DNA of 64,000 nucleotides, taken from positions 8,813 to 72,812 of the forward strand of contig CAAFPW010000067.1 in NCBI GenBank assembly GCA_900764925.1, given 5' to 3'. The stretch's first letter is position 1, and every line of letters begins with the position of its first letter. This document shows positions 53,738 through 62,080 of the stretch, in pieces. The stretch is from Fusobacteriaceae bacterium. Its GTDB lineage: Bacteria; Fusobacteriota; Fusobacteriia; Fusobacteriales; Fusobacteriaceae. Made by a program: the position numbers and the translations under genes. The notes under the pieces are model-generated. The model saw only the letters and a program-made list of their open reading frames with translations, did not search any database and was not told the DNA's origin.

Positions 53738-54566
53738 ATAAAACTGATAAGAATAGATCTTTAATTAATCCACCAACATCTATTCCAAGGATAGATTCCA
53801 TTATCATCTTTATTAGTACAATAGTAGTAACTATTAAAAACATTGGTTTAATAAATGAAGTTCCTTTAGTTACAGCTGTTTTAGCTCCTAAAGTAGCTCC
53901 AAATATCATAATTATTCCAATTGGAATGGAATAGAAGAAATTTGTTTTACCTAAAAAGATAAAAAGAAACATACTTGCTAAATTACTTGTTAAGTTTAGA
54001 ATTTTAGCATTACCACTAGCATTTGTAAAATCTAGTTTAAAAATTCTAATGAGAGCAAAGATTAAAAATGAACCTGTTCCAGGACCAAAGAAACCATCAT
54101 AAAATCCCATTATAATAGCCATTAACTTTCCTTTATAGACATTATCTTTGCTTAAGCCTTTAAATCTATTTTCTTCACCTAAATTTTTATTAATAAGTGT
54201 ATAGACAAGTACAAGTAGCAAAAGGATAATAGCTATTGGATATAGATATTTAGAGTCTATTAGTACAACAGTTTTAACCCCTATTAATGCTCCAATAAAA
54301 GAGAAAGGCATCATTTTTTTTGCCATATCCCAGTTTACTTTACCAGAAGTAGCAAACTTCCAACTACTAGCAACAGTTCCAATACTTGATGAGACTTTAT
54401 TAGTTCCAAGAGCTACATGAGCTGGTAATCCTGAAGCCAGATAAGCAGGAACTGTTATAAGTCCACCACCACCAGCAACAGCATCTATAAATGCAGCAAT
54501 AAAACAAGCTACTCCTAAAAATAAAAAAGTTCCCATATCTACATTAGTAAAAAACTCTCCAAACAT
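53736..54566 (-). CDS. TSUP (TauE/SafE) family transporter
   Basis: A 276-residue membrane protein with about eight helices and the family motifs DAVAGGGGLITVPA and GFYDGFFGPGTGSF. The family moves sulfite, sulfoacetate, thiosulfate or other small anions; which is unclear. It is the last gene of the mtnN-hprK operon, 26 bases after sepF. Confidence 0.9.
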   Translation of the reverse strand: MFGEFFTNVDMGTFLFLGVACFIAAFIDAVAGGGGLITVPAYLASGLPAHVALGTNKVSSSIGTVASSWKFATSGKVNWDMAKKMMPFSFIGALIGVKTVVLIDSKYLYPIAIILLLLVLVYTLINKNLGEENRFKGLSKDNVYKGKLMAIIMGFYDGFFGPGTGSFLIFALIRIFKLDFTNASGNAKILNLTSNLASMFLFIFLGKTNFFYSIPIGIIMIFGATLGAKTAVTKGTSFIKPMFLIVTTIVLIKMIMESILGIDVGGLIKDLFLSVL

Positions 54567-54592
54567 CTATTATCCTCCAACATACTATTTAA

Positions 54593-54904
54593 TTATTTTT
54601 TATAACTAGGTACTATCTCTTCAAGTTCGTCTTCATTAAGTTTACCACTCATTGGTTTGTAATCGAAAAGATATTTCTTATTTTTAGGGATAGTACAGAA
54701 TATATTTTCTCCTGGATTAACAATATCTCCCTCTTTTATATATACAGCTCCAGAGATATAATCTAAAATTCTTTGAGATTCTTTAGAATCTAAATCCATC
54801 AAGTTAATATGAACAATTTTATCATTTTTAATGTAATCAACACATCTTGCACACTCTTCATATTTTTTTGGTTTAACAAATACAATATCAAAGTCTTTTT
54901 CCAT
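54593..54904 (-). CDS. sepF: SepF-like cell-division protein, core domain only
   Basis: A 103-residue protein matching the SepF core (VFVKPKKYEECARCVDYI, VHINLMDLDSKESQRILDYISGAVY). Classic SepF is about 150 residues with an N-terminal amphipathic helix that holds FtsZ to the membrane; here the core starts within the first ten residues and AAGGAG sits directly before the ATG, so the anchor is truly absent. It may bind FtsZ in the cytoplasm or need a partner for membrane contact. Function in division is inferred. Confidence 0.85.
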   Translation of the reverse strand: MEKDFDIVFVKPKKYEECARCVDYIKNDKIVHINLMDLDSKESQRILDYISGAVYIKEGDIVNPGENIFCTIPKNKKYLFDYKPMSGKLNEDELEEIVPSYKK

Positions 54905-54923
54905 AGTAGTCTCCTTGTAATTT

Positions 54924-55835
54924 TTATTTTAATTTTACCACAGCTGGTAGTGAAAAATCTACCCCTTTATATGATAAACTAGCAGCTTCGTTCCCAATGT
55001 ATGAATCGACGGTAGCTGTACCTATTAAAGTTTCTTCGTAGCCTAAAAGTTCTCCTCTATATTCAATTGCTTCCCCTTGTTTATAAACTTTCAGTTCAGT
55101 TCCCAATTGAAGATTACTCTCAATTCCAGAGTTGATAATCAACTTATTTCCTGATTTCTTTATTACAGCGGCTCCCCAAGGAGTTGCATCAATTTTTTCT
55201 ATAATTTTTTCCACTCCTTGTATAATAGCTGCTCTAAAAGCTTCCTCTTCTAAGTTATTAAGAGAACCATAAGTTCCAGCACCTAAAACAGTTCCAAATC
55301 TTACACTTGAACTTCCCTCTCCTGTTTCAGACCAAACTTTTCCATTGAGAACATCAATAACTTTTAGTTCTACAACAGCTTCTCCAGTTTGATATTTTGT
55401 TTTGGAGAAAAGAGTTTTACTACCAGTTGTTTTTATTCCATATTTTGAAACACTAGCTATAACTATATAATCTGTATCTAAAAATCTTTGCTTAGCTAGA
55501 ATAGATTTTTGTCCAACTGCATTAGAAAAAGCTAACTCTTCCATAGCAGTATCTAAATCTTCTCTTTCTAACACAGTAAATCTTTTAGAGTTAGAAAACT
55601 CAGATATAAGAATATCTTTAGTTATACTATCTGTTCTTTGAGTTCCAAGTCTAGAGTAGTTTTTAACCTTTCCAATAATTAATCTTCTTTTAGGAGAGAG
55701 ATTAGCTTTTTGTATATCATACTCTCTGATAGTAGAAAAGTTATCCTCTTTACTTATCGTACTTCTTACTTCGTTATTTCCACAACCAAGCAAGAGGAAA
55801 AAGGAAAAAAGTAGAACTCCTATTTTTTTATTCAT
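54924..55835 (-). CDS. CsgG-like lipoprotein
   Basis: A 303-residue protein with lipobox LLLGCGN and a CsgG/HfaB-like domain (RRLIIGKVKNYSRLG, RFTVLEREDLDTAMEEL, DTDYIVIASVSKYG, AVVELKVIDVLNGKVW), then a C-terminal module (GAAVIKKSGNKLIINSG) like those of flagellar or curli-associated relatives. CsgG forms an outer-membrane secretion pore for curli; no csgA/B/E/F genes are here. I start at 55835 (ATG behind AGGTGG). Likely outer-membrane or periplasmic; role unknown. Confidence 0.82.
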   Translation of the reverse strand: MNKKIGVLLFSFFLLLGCGNNEVRSTISKEDNFSTIREYDIQKANLSPKRRLIIGKVKNYSRLGTQRTDSITKDILISEFSNSKRFTVLEREDLDTAMEELAFSNAVGQKSILAKQRFLDTDYIVIASVSKYGIKTTGSKTLFSKTKYQTGEAVVELKVIDVLNGKVWSETGEGSSSVRFGTVLGAGTYGSLNNLEEEAFRAAIIQGVEKIIEKIDATPWGAAVIKKSGNKLIINSGIESNLQLGTELKVYKQGEAIEYRGELLGYEETLIGTATVDSYIGNEAASLSYKGVDFSLPAVVKLK

Positions 55836-55844
55836 AATTACCAC

Positions 55845-56792
55845 CTACAATTCATTTAATACTATTTTTATAATCTCAGTATGAGGTAACTCACTTGTAA
55901 AACCAGCGGCTTTAATATGCCCACCACCGCCAAAGATACTAGCTATTCTATTTACATCAACATCATGTTTACTTCTCATACTTCCCTTTATAACCCCAGG
56001 CTTATCCTCTCTTAGGAAAAGAGAAACTTCAGCATCTTTAAAAGAGATTAATTTCTCTACTATTCCTTCAGTGTCCTCTTTTTTTCCATTATATTTTTGT
56101 AAATCCTCTTGTGAAATAAAGTGATAAACTAATTTTTTATCACTGTCATATTCCATCTCATACATAGCTTTTCCCAATAGTTTTATGGCAGGAAGAGATT
56201 TGGTATTAAAAAACTCTCTTACCACTTTAGAGGAATTAGCTCCAATTTTTTTTAACTCTGTGGCCATTTCAAAAGTATGGAAAGTAGTATTGTCATGTGA
56301 GAAATTTCCAGTGTCATTTACAAGTCCTGTATATAGAGCTTCAGCCATATCTACATCTAATTCTATTTCACAAAATTTTAAGAAATTAAATATTAACTCA
56401 CTTGTAGAAGAGATATTAACTATGTAGTTCATATCTCCATAGGCTGGATTACTGATATGATGATCCAGATTTATAATAAAATTATCTTTAAAAAGTTTTT
56501 GAGTATCTCCCACTCTATCAGCTGTGGCACTATCTACACAGATTATTAAATTGGGATTGTATTGAGTATTTTCATCATAAACCTCAGCTTTTTCGATCTG
56601 ATTTAAAAATTTTACATTATCAGGATACTTATCCTGTAATACAAATCTTACGCTTTTCCCAATTTTTTCAAGAGCAAGAGTTAGAGCTAATCCAGCTCCA
56701 ATTGCATCTCCGTCAGGATTCACATGGGAAGTTACTACAATCTTTCCCTCCTCTCCATATATTTTATCTTTTATCTCCTTAAAACTATTCAA
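55845..56792 (-). CDS. nrnA: Oligoribonuclease / pAp phosphatase
   Basis: A 315-residue DHH/DHHA1 protein: SHVNPDGDAIGAG, CVDSATADR, the DHH motif LDHHISN, and the C-terminal GGGGHIKAAGF. NrnA degrades two- to five-base RNAs and dephosphorylates 3'-phosphoadenosine 5'-phosphate. It ends 9 bases before the csgG-like gene and starts 10 bases after hprK. Confidence 0.93.
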   Translation of the reverse strand: MNSFKEIKDKIYGEEGKIVVTSHVNPDGDAIGAGLALTLALEKIGKSVRFVLQDKYPDNVKFLNQIEKAEVYDENTQYNPNLIICVDSATADRVGDTQKLFKDNFIINLDHHISNPAYGDMNYIVNISSTSELIFNFLKFCEIELDVDMAEALYTGLVNDTGNFSHDNTTFHTFEMATELKKIGANSSKVVREFFNTKSLPAIKLLGKAMYEMEYDSDKKLVYHFISQEDLQKYNGKKEDTEGIVEKLISFKDAEVSLFLREDKPGVIKGSMRSKHDVDVNRIASIFGGGGHIKAAGFTSELPHTEIIKIVLNEL

Positions 56793-56802
56793 ATTTTCCT
56801 CC

Positions 56803-58746
56803 TTAATCTATATCAATTCCTAAAACCTTTCTTTCTTCTGGAGTCATTCTTTTTATTCCCTCTAAATACAATTTTTGAGGATCGTGTCCAAGTTTAGAAG
56901 CCATTAGATTCATTACAGCAATCTCTACCATCGCTGCAGCATTTCTACCAGAAGATATATAAAGAACCATCTTAGGAATATTATTTCCTAAAATTTCTGA
57001 CATGCTATTTTGATAATCTACTGCTGTAAGATAATCATTTGAACTTTCCTGTTCTTTTAACTCAATAACAATATCAAGTTTTTTATTAATTCTTACAGCT
57101 CCCAATCCATAAAGTGTTTTTATGTCTATTATTCCTAATCCTCTAATCTCCATAAAATATGGAAGATTAGCAGCAGTACCCATAATATCTCCACTTGTAT
57201 CTTTCATAAATTTAACTAAATCATCAGCTACAAGTCTATGTCCTCTATGAATTAATTCAAGAGCAGTCTCACTTTTTCCTACTCCACTCTTTCCTGTTAA
57301 AAGTACTCCAAATCCATATAGCTCCAAAAATACTCCATGTAGAGATATACTAGGAGTAAAATAAGTTTCTAGGAAACTGTTGAAATTAGCAATTGCTTGT
57401 GAAGCTTTTTTGAAAGAGCATCTACAAAGGATCATATTTCTTTTCTTAACCATCTCATAAAAATACTCTGGAACTTCAACGTCAGCAGTCAGAACCAAAA
57501 CTGGTAATTTAAACTGAAGATAGTTTTCTAAATTTCTTATTCTATCCTCTTCAGAGAGTGTATTTAAATATTTAAACTCAGCTCTTGAAAAAATTTGAAC
57601 TCCAATATAAGCTGCATCTTTATAATTTTCTACAAAACCAGCTAAAGCAAGAGCAGGTCTGTGTATACTTGTAGTTTCAATCATTGTTTCTTCTAAATAC
57701 TCTTCACCTAAAAGAACTTTTAAATTAAATTGATTTTTTAATTGTTTTACAGAAAGAACTTTTCCACCATTCATACTTTTTTCACCCTGCTTTTTTTTGT
57801 TAGCTTTTATCATTTTTTGAGATTCCTTCATAAAATATTCAGCTGAATTGACTCCCATCATTTTTAATCTATAATTTAAAGCTGCGGTCTCTATAATAAT
57901 TGCTAGATTTCTTCCCTTTCTAACTGGAATAGTCCATTTAGGAATTTTTCCACCTAAAAACTCTTCATAAACCTCATCTAATCCAAGCCTATCATAGAAT
58001 TTTTTCTCTTGCCACTCCTCTAGTACTATCAACATATCAATTCTTTTCATTTTTCTAGTAGCTTTTATACCAAATAAAGTAGTGACATCTATCTTACTAT
58101 TATCTTTAGGATTATCCAAGAAAAAATGGCTATCCATAATGGTTTTATCCACTCTATTATATCCCTCAAGATCGTTTTCAGCAACTCTTTTCATCATTAG
58201 ATGATTGTCTGTGATAAGTCTATGTCCACGTTCTAAGAGCTCAATTGTAACTCCAAGTTTTGCATCTTCGTAACCAGTTAGAAGAACACCTATCCCCATC
58301 ACGTCGAGAAAGATATAACCATTCATCATCTTTTCCATAGCTAACTGTTTAGAAAGAAAGAATTTAGCCTCACGAATAGTTGCAGAAGTTCTTCTATAAC
58401 TTTTTAAGAAAGTTTTATTATATTTTTTAGCACTAGCTATCATTTCAGGGAATATTGTACTTTCATTAGTAGCTATCAAGGCAGGAAACTTGTGAGAGAA
58501 ATAGTTATCAAAAACTTTTAATCTCTCTTCAGGATCTAAATTTGAAAGAAATCTAGCCTCTTTTCTACCATAGATATGTATATATTTATTCAACTCTTCA
58601 TCTACTTCAAAGAAACCAATAAGTTCATACCCTATTTGATAAATACTAGGAACTTCAATTTGAAAATCCATGTTTCCCTCATTGAGAATCTCTAAATTAA
58701 GATGAGATATAAACTCTCTAATTGGAACTGTCTTTTTTTTGATCAA
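56803..58746 (-). CDS. hprK: Tandem HPr kinase/phosphorylase with a degenerate N-terminal copy
   Basis: HprK controls carbon catabolite repression by phosphorylating HPr on serine; ordinary enzymes have about 310 residues. This one has 647, made of two full-length modules. Copy 2 (about 327-647) is intact: P-loop GKSGVGKS (485-492), acidic pair D508-D509 in RGHRLVADD, signature MEIRGLGIIDIKTLYG (532-547), SGRN (599-602). Copy 1 (about 1-320) aligns throughout: LLTG then GYEDAKLG (158-165) replaces the P-loop, RGHRLITDN (173-181) changes the second aspartate, the signature region is FFLDNPKDNSKIDVTTLFG (208-226), and KGRN (278-280) remains. Copy 1 should not bind ATP through a P-loop. There is one uninterrupted frame. 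Confidence 0.93.
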   Translation of the reverse strand: MIKKKTVPIREFISHLNLEILNEGNMDFQIEVPSIYQIGYELIGFFEVDEELNKYIHIYGRKEARFLSNLDPEERLKVFDNYFSHKFPALIATNESTIFPEMIASAKKYNKTFLKSYRRTSATIREAKFFLSKQLAMEKMMNGYIFLDVMGIGVLLTGYEDAKLGVTIELLERGHRLITDNHLMMKRVAENDLEGYNRVDKTIMDSHFFLDNPKDNSKIDVTTLFGIKATRKMKRIDMLIVLEEWQEKKFYDRLGLDEVYEEFLGGKIPKWTIPVRKGRNLAIIIETAALNYRLKMMGVNSAEYFMKESQKMIKANKKKQGEKSMNGGKVLSVKQLKNQFNLKVLLGEEYLEETMIETTSIHRPALALAGFVENYKDAAYIGVQIFSRAEFKYLNTLSEEDRIRNLENYLQFKLPVLVLTADVEVPEYFYEMVKKRNMILCRCSFKKASQAIANFNSFLETYFTPSISLHGVFLELYGFGVLLTGKSGVGKSETALELIHRGHRLVADDLVKFMKDTSGDIMGTAANLPYFMEIRGLGIIDIKTLYGLGAVRINKKLDIVIELKEQESSNDYLTAVDYQNSMSEILGNNIPKMVLYISSGRNAAAMVEIAVMNLMASKLGHDPQKLYLEGIKRMTPEERKVLGIDID

Positions 58747-58748
58747 AT

Positions 58749-59000
58749 CTATTCATCTCCTTTTTTCGAAGATTCCTCAACTAATTTTTTAAACTCCTTT
58801 AAATATTTATTATCAGAGTAGAAATATTTTTTTCTTAACAAAAAAGAGTTTTCAATCTCAGTTGTTTTTTGCTCTTTAATATAATCTCTGATCTTTTTCT
58901 CAGCTATATATTTTTGATAAAGCTCTTTCTCAAACCAAAGAAATATCCCAAAGATAGTAATATAAATTATAATTTTTAGCAAATTATTTTTCTTTTTCAT
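58749..59000 (-). CDS. Small single-pass membrane protein
   Basis: An 83-residue protein: a lysine-rich N-terminus, one membrane helix (about 8-24, LLKIIIYITIFGIFLWF), then a charged helical tail. Topology resembles FtsB/DivIC-like proteins, but I see no convincing heptad pattern. It overlaps folC by 17 bases and ends 2 bases before hprK, so it is translated with them. Unknown function. Confidence 0.65.
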   Translation of the reverse strand: MKKKNNLLKIIIYITIFGIFLWFEKELYQKYIAEKKIRDYIKEQKTTEIENSFLLRKKYFYSDNKYLKEFKKLVEESSKKGDE

Positions 59001-60228
59001 TTAATTCCTCTTTAAATTTACTTAAAGTATAGAAAGAACCACACACTATTATAGCTTTTTTATTCATCTCTTTTGCCATTTCATAGGCATTTATAATATT
59101 ATTTTCTACACAACAACCTTTTTTGTTATCAAGTTGTTCTAATATAATCTCACCAGAAGTTCCTCTAGGATTATCTTCAAGAGAGGTAAATATTATATTT
59201 TCACTAATCTCTCTCATAAGTAGAAGCATGTGTTTAACATCCTTATCTTTAAGAATAGAGGTAATTATTACAATCTCTTGAGGGTTAAATCCCTGTTTAA
59301 TTACTTTGCAAAGTTCTTGCATTCCATCTACATTGTGAGCTCCATCAAGAATAACAAGTGGATTTTCAGAGTATTTTTCAAATCTACATTGCCAAACTAC
59401 CTTTTGACAACCTTTAGCTATAATATCATCGCTTATACCAAGCTCTTTTAAAACTTCATAAGCTGTTAGGAAGTTTTTAAATTGGTAGTCTCCAAATAGA
59501 GAGAAATTAAAGAGTTTATTATCTATCTCTATCTGAGTGATAAATCTATTGAAATCTAGAGTTTTTTTAGCATCTCTATATTTTTCTAAAACATTTATAA
59601 CTTGAGCTTTTTCCTCAGAGATAGCTTTTAAAAATTCACTGTTGCTATCAGCTACTATAACCTTAGAACAGTTTTTTATAATACCAGCTTTTTCCTTAGC
59701 TATTTTATAGATACTATCTCCTAAGTATTCAGTATGATCTAAGCTGACATTGGTGATGACACATATTTCAGCATCACATACATTAGTGGCATCAAATCTT
59801 CCACCCATACCAGTTTCTAAAACTACATAGTCAAGTTTTAAATCAGAAAAGTATTTAAACATCATAGCGGTAGTAACTTCAAAAAATGTTGGTTTGATAC
59901 CAGTTTGATGAATGATTTTTTTTATGAGTTCGTAATATTTTACAATCTCAACATCCTCTATATCTTTTCCATTGGCACGAATTCTCTCATTAAATTTTAA
60001 GATGTGAGGAGATGTATATTTACCTACTCTATAACCAGCTTCTAATAAAATTGTTTCAATTGTTGTAGAAGTTGATCCCTTTCCATTAGTACCAGCAACA
60101 TGTATAATCTTATAATCATTTTGTGGATTACCTAACTCTTTACATAGAGTCTTTATGTTTTCTAACCCAAGTTTTATTCCATGCATAGAGTAAGAGTATA
60201 ACTCATCAAGCAAGCTGTTTATTTCCAT
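58984..60228 (-). CDS. folC: Folylpolyglutamate / dihydrofolate synthase
   Basis: A 414-residue Mur-ligase-type enzyme: P-loop GTNGKGST, YTSPHILKFNERIR, ETGMGGRFDATN, VILDGAHNVDGM. It adds glutamate to folates and may also make dihydrofolate. It lies 12 bases after mtnN. Confidence 0.94.
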   Translation of the reverse strand: MEINSLLDELYSYSMHGIKLGLENIKTLCKELGNPQNDYKIIHVAGTNGKGSTSTTIETILLEAGYRVGKYTSPHILKFNERIRANGKDIEDVEIVKYYELIKKIIHQTGIKPTFFEVTTAMMFKYFSDLKLDYVVLETGMGGRFDATNVCDAEICVITNVSLDHTEYLGDSIYKIAKEKAGIIKNCSKVIVADSNSEFLKAISEEKAQVINVLEKYRDAKKTLDFNRFITQIEIDNKLFNFSLFGDYQFKNFLTAYEVLKELGISDDIIAKGCQKVVWQCRFEKYSENPLVILDGAHNVDGMQELCKVIKQGFNPQEIVIITSILKDKDVKHMLLLMREISENIIFTSLEDNPRGTSGEIILEQLDNKKGCCVENNIINAYEMAKEMNKKAIIVCGSFYTLSKFKEELNEKEK

Positions 60229-60240
60229 AGCTCTTCCTTT

Positions 60241-60936
60241 CTATATTCTTTCTAAAATTCCTTCAATTATAGTTTTTGAATTTTTAGCAGCTAATTTTAC
60301 AAATTCTGGATAATCTACCTTAGCATCATCATCAGCTTTATCAGAGATAGCTCTGATTACTAAAAATGGTAAATTAAATGTATAACAAACATGAGCCACA
60401 GCAGCCCCTTCCATCTCAGTACAATATCCATCAAAAGTTTCTCTCAACCAGCTTATTTTCTCAGGAGAAGCTATAAATTGGTCACCACTTACAATTCTTC
60501 CTTCCCAAACTTTCTCTTTTCCAAAGGCTTCAACAGCACATGTATATGCAATATTTCTTAATCTTTCATCAGTTTTAAATTTGTATTCATCCATTCTTGG
60601 AATTTGCCCTAACTTATAACCAAAAGCAGTAGCATCAAAGTCATGTTCTACTAAATCAGTACCAATAACAATATCTCCTATATTTATATTGGGATTAACT
60701 CCACCAGCTACTCCAGTAAATAGTAGGGTATCTACATTGAAGTGACTTTTCATAAGAGTGGCACAGATAGCGGCATTTACCTTTCCAATTCCCCCTTCAA
60801 CAAGTACAACTTCTCTATTTTTTAATGTACCTTTAAAGAAGATAAGATTTCCTATCTGCTCCTCTTTTATATCTAACATTATAGATTTTAACTCTATAAT
60901 CTCCTCATTCATTGCTCCAATTATTCCTATAACCAT
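60241..60936 (-). CDS. mtnN: 5'-methylthioadenosine / S-adenosylhomocysteine nucleosidase
   Basis: A 231-residue nucleosidase: IIGAMNEEI at the start, FTGVAGGVNP, EMEGAAVAHVCY with the catalytic glutamate, and AISDKADDDA with the catalytic aspartate. It splits adenine from SAH and MTA, feeding homocysteine recycling. It is the first gene of the eight-gene operon. Confidence 0.96.
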   Translation of the reverse strand: MVIGIIGAMNEEIIELKSIMLDIKEEQIGNLIFFKGTLKNREVVLVEGGIGKVNAAICATLMKSHFNVDTLLFTGVAGGVNPNINIGDIVIGTDLVEHDFDATAFGYKLGQIPRMDEYKFKTDERLRNIAYTCAVEAFGKEKVWEGRIVSGDQFIASPEKISWLRETFDGYCTEMEGAAVAHVCYTFNLPFLVIRAISDKADDDAKVDYPEFVKLAAKNSKTIIEGILERI

Positions 60937-60978
60937 AAAATATTTTCACCTCTAAAAATAAAATTTTATCTTCTAAAA

Positions 60979-61007
60979 ATTATACCATATTGTTTCAATC
61001 TAAGCAA
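60979..61007 (-). promoter_or_regulatory. Promoter of the mtnN-hprK operon
   Basis: On the minus strand TTGCTT (61002-61007), 17-base spacer, TATAAT (60979-60984) with a TGG extension. Confidence 0.7.
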
Positions 61008-61056
61008 TTTAATAAAAGTTTTATTTTTAAGAGGAATATTAATTTTTTATTTTTTA

Positions 61057-61065
61057 TGTTATAAT
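61057..61065 (+). promoter_or_regulatory. Extended -10 promoter of the acyltransferase gene
   Basis: TGTTATAAT (61057-61065), an extended -10 element about 43 bases before the ATG; the -35 is weak. Confidence 0.55.
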
Positions 61066-61107
61066 ATAGAAGCAGAATTTTATTTAATAATAGTAGGAGA
61101 GAAGAGA

Positions 61108-61995
61108 ATGAAAAATTTTATATATAGAGCTCAATTTTTAATTGTAATGTTTTTTTATAAGTTGATACTTTTGCTACCAGAGAGTGCAAGATTTAAGTTT
61201 GGAGATATGTTAGGAGTAAGTGGATATAGGCTTATAAAAAAGAGAAGATTGATAGCTCTTACAAATTTAAAAATGGCATTTCCTGAAAAAGATGAACATG
61301 AGATAGAAAAAATAGCTAAAGAATCTTTTAAGGTAATGATAAAGGCTTTTTTATGTACTCTTTGGTTTAAGGATTACTTAAATGAAGAGGGAAAGGTAAT
61401 TGTAAAAAACAGAGAAATTTTAGATAGAGTGTATGCTCAAAATAAAGGAGTCATAGCAGCTCTTATGCATATGGGAAATATGGAAGCAACTATTAAAGCA
61501 GCACAGGGATATGAGGTAGTAACTGTGGCAAAAAAACAGAGAAATCCATATCTAAATGATTTTATTACAAAAAGTAGAAAAGAGGATTTAAACCTTACAG
61601 TTTTTACAAAGAGTAAATCAACAAGTAAAGACTTGATAGAGAGATTGAATAATAGAGAGATATTTGCACTATTTAGTGATCATAGAGATAAAGGAGCGAT
61701 TGTTGATTTTTTTGGAATGGAAGCAAAGGCTCCAACAGGGGCAATATCATTAGCACTTAAATTTGATATTCCTATTGTGTGGGGATATAACTATTTTAAT
61801 AGTGATAATAGTTGTACAGCTGTAATAGAGGAGTTTAATTTAGTAAAGACAGGAAACTTTAAAGAGGATGTACTTACTAATACACAGCTACTTATTAAGA
61901 GTATGGAACAGGTTATAAGAGAGCATCCGGAACAGTGGATGTGGTTCCATGATAGATGGAATTTATATAGCAAGTTTTATAAGAAAAAAAGATAG
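61108..61995 (+). CDS. lpxL: LpxL/HtrB-type lipid A acyltransferase
   Basis: A 295-residue acyltransferase of the lysophospholipid/lipid A late acyltransferase family: an N-terminal membrane segment, HMGNMEA in place of the HxxxxD/E catalytic motif, and EQWMWFHDRW near the C-terminus, a clear family signature. It adds a secondary acyl chain to lipid A at the inner membrane. Which chain (LpxL or LpxM role) is not decided by the sequence. It has its own promoter and is followed by the htpG promoter. Confidence 0.88.
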   Translation: MKNFIYRAQFLIVMFFYKLILLLPESARFKFGDMLGVSGYRLIKKRRLIALTNLKMAFPEKDEHEIEKIAKESFKVMIKAFLCTLWFKDYLNEEGKVIVKNREILDRVYAQNKGVIAALMHMGNMEATIKAAQGYEVVTVAKKQRNPYLNDFITKSRKEDLNLTVFTKSKSTSKDLIERLNNREIFALFSDHRDKGAIVDFFGMEAKAPTGAISLALKFDIPIVWGYNYFNSDNSCTAVIEEFNLVKTGNFKEDVLTNTQLLIKSMEQVIREHPEQWMWFHDRWNLYSKFYKKKR

Positions 61996-62002
61996 AAAAA
62001 TA

Positions 62003-62031
62003 TTGACAACCTTCTTTCATTGTGGTATATA
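62003..62031 (+). promoter_or_regulatory. htpG promoter
   Basis: TTGACA (62003-62008), 17-base spacer, TATATA (62026-62031) with a TGG extension: a strong vegetative promoter. Confidence 0.85.
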
Positions 62032-62038
62032 TTAATTG

Positions 62039-62065
62039 TTAGCCAGCAATTAACAAGAGTGCTAA
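62039..62065 (+). promoter_or_regulatory. CIRCE-like operator before htpG
   Basis: TTAGCCAGC (62039-62047), nine bases, GAGTGCTAA (62057-62065). The right arm matches the CIRCE consensus TTAGCACTC-N9-GAGTGCTAA perfectly, and the spacing is exactly nine; the left arm matches only in TTAGC and the last C. It lies directly after the -10 box and touches the ribosome site, where HrcA would block transcription. Confidence 0.75.
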
Positions 62066-62080
62066 GGAGGTTGTTTTTTT

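Noticed and set aside
58255..58275. P-loop in the first half of HprK
   Set aside because: GYEDAKLG has no glycine-lysine-serine core, so I do not call it an ATP site.
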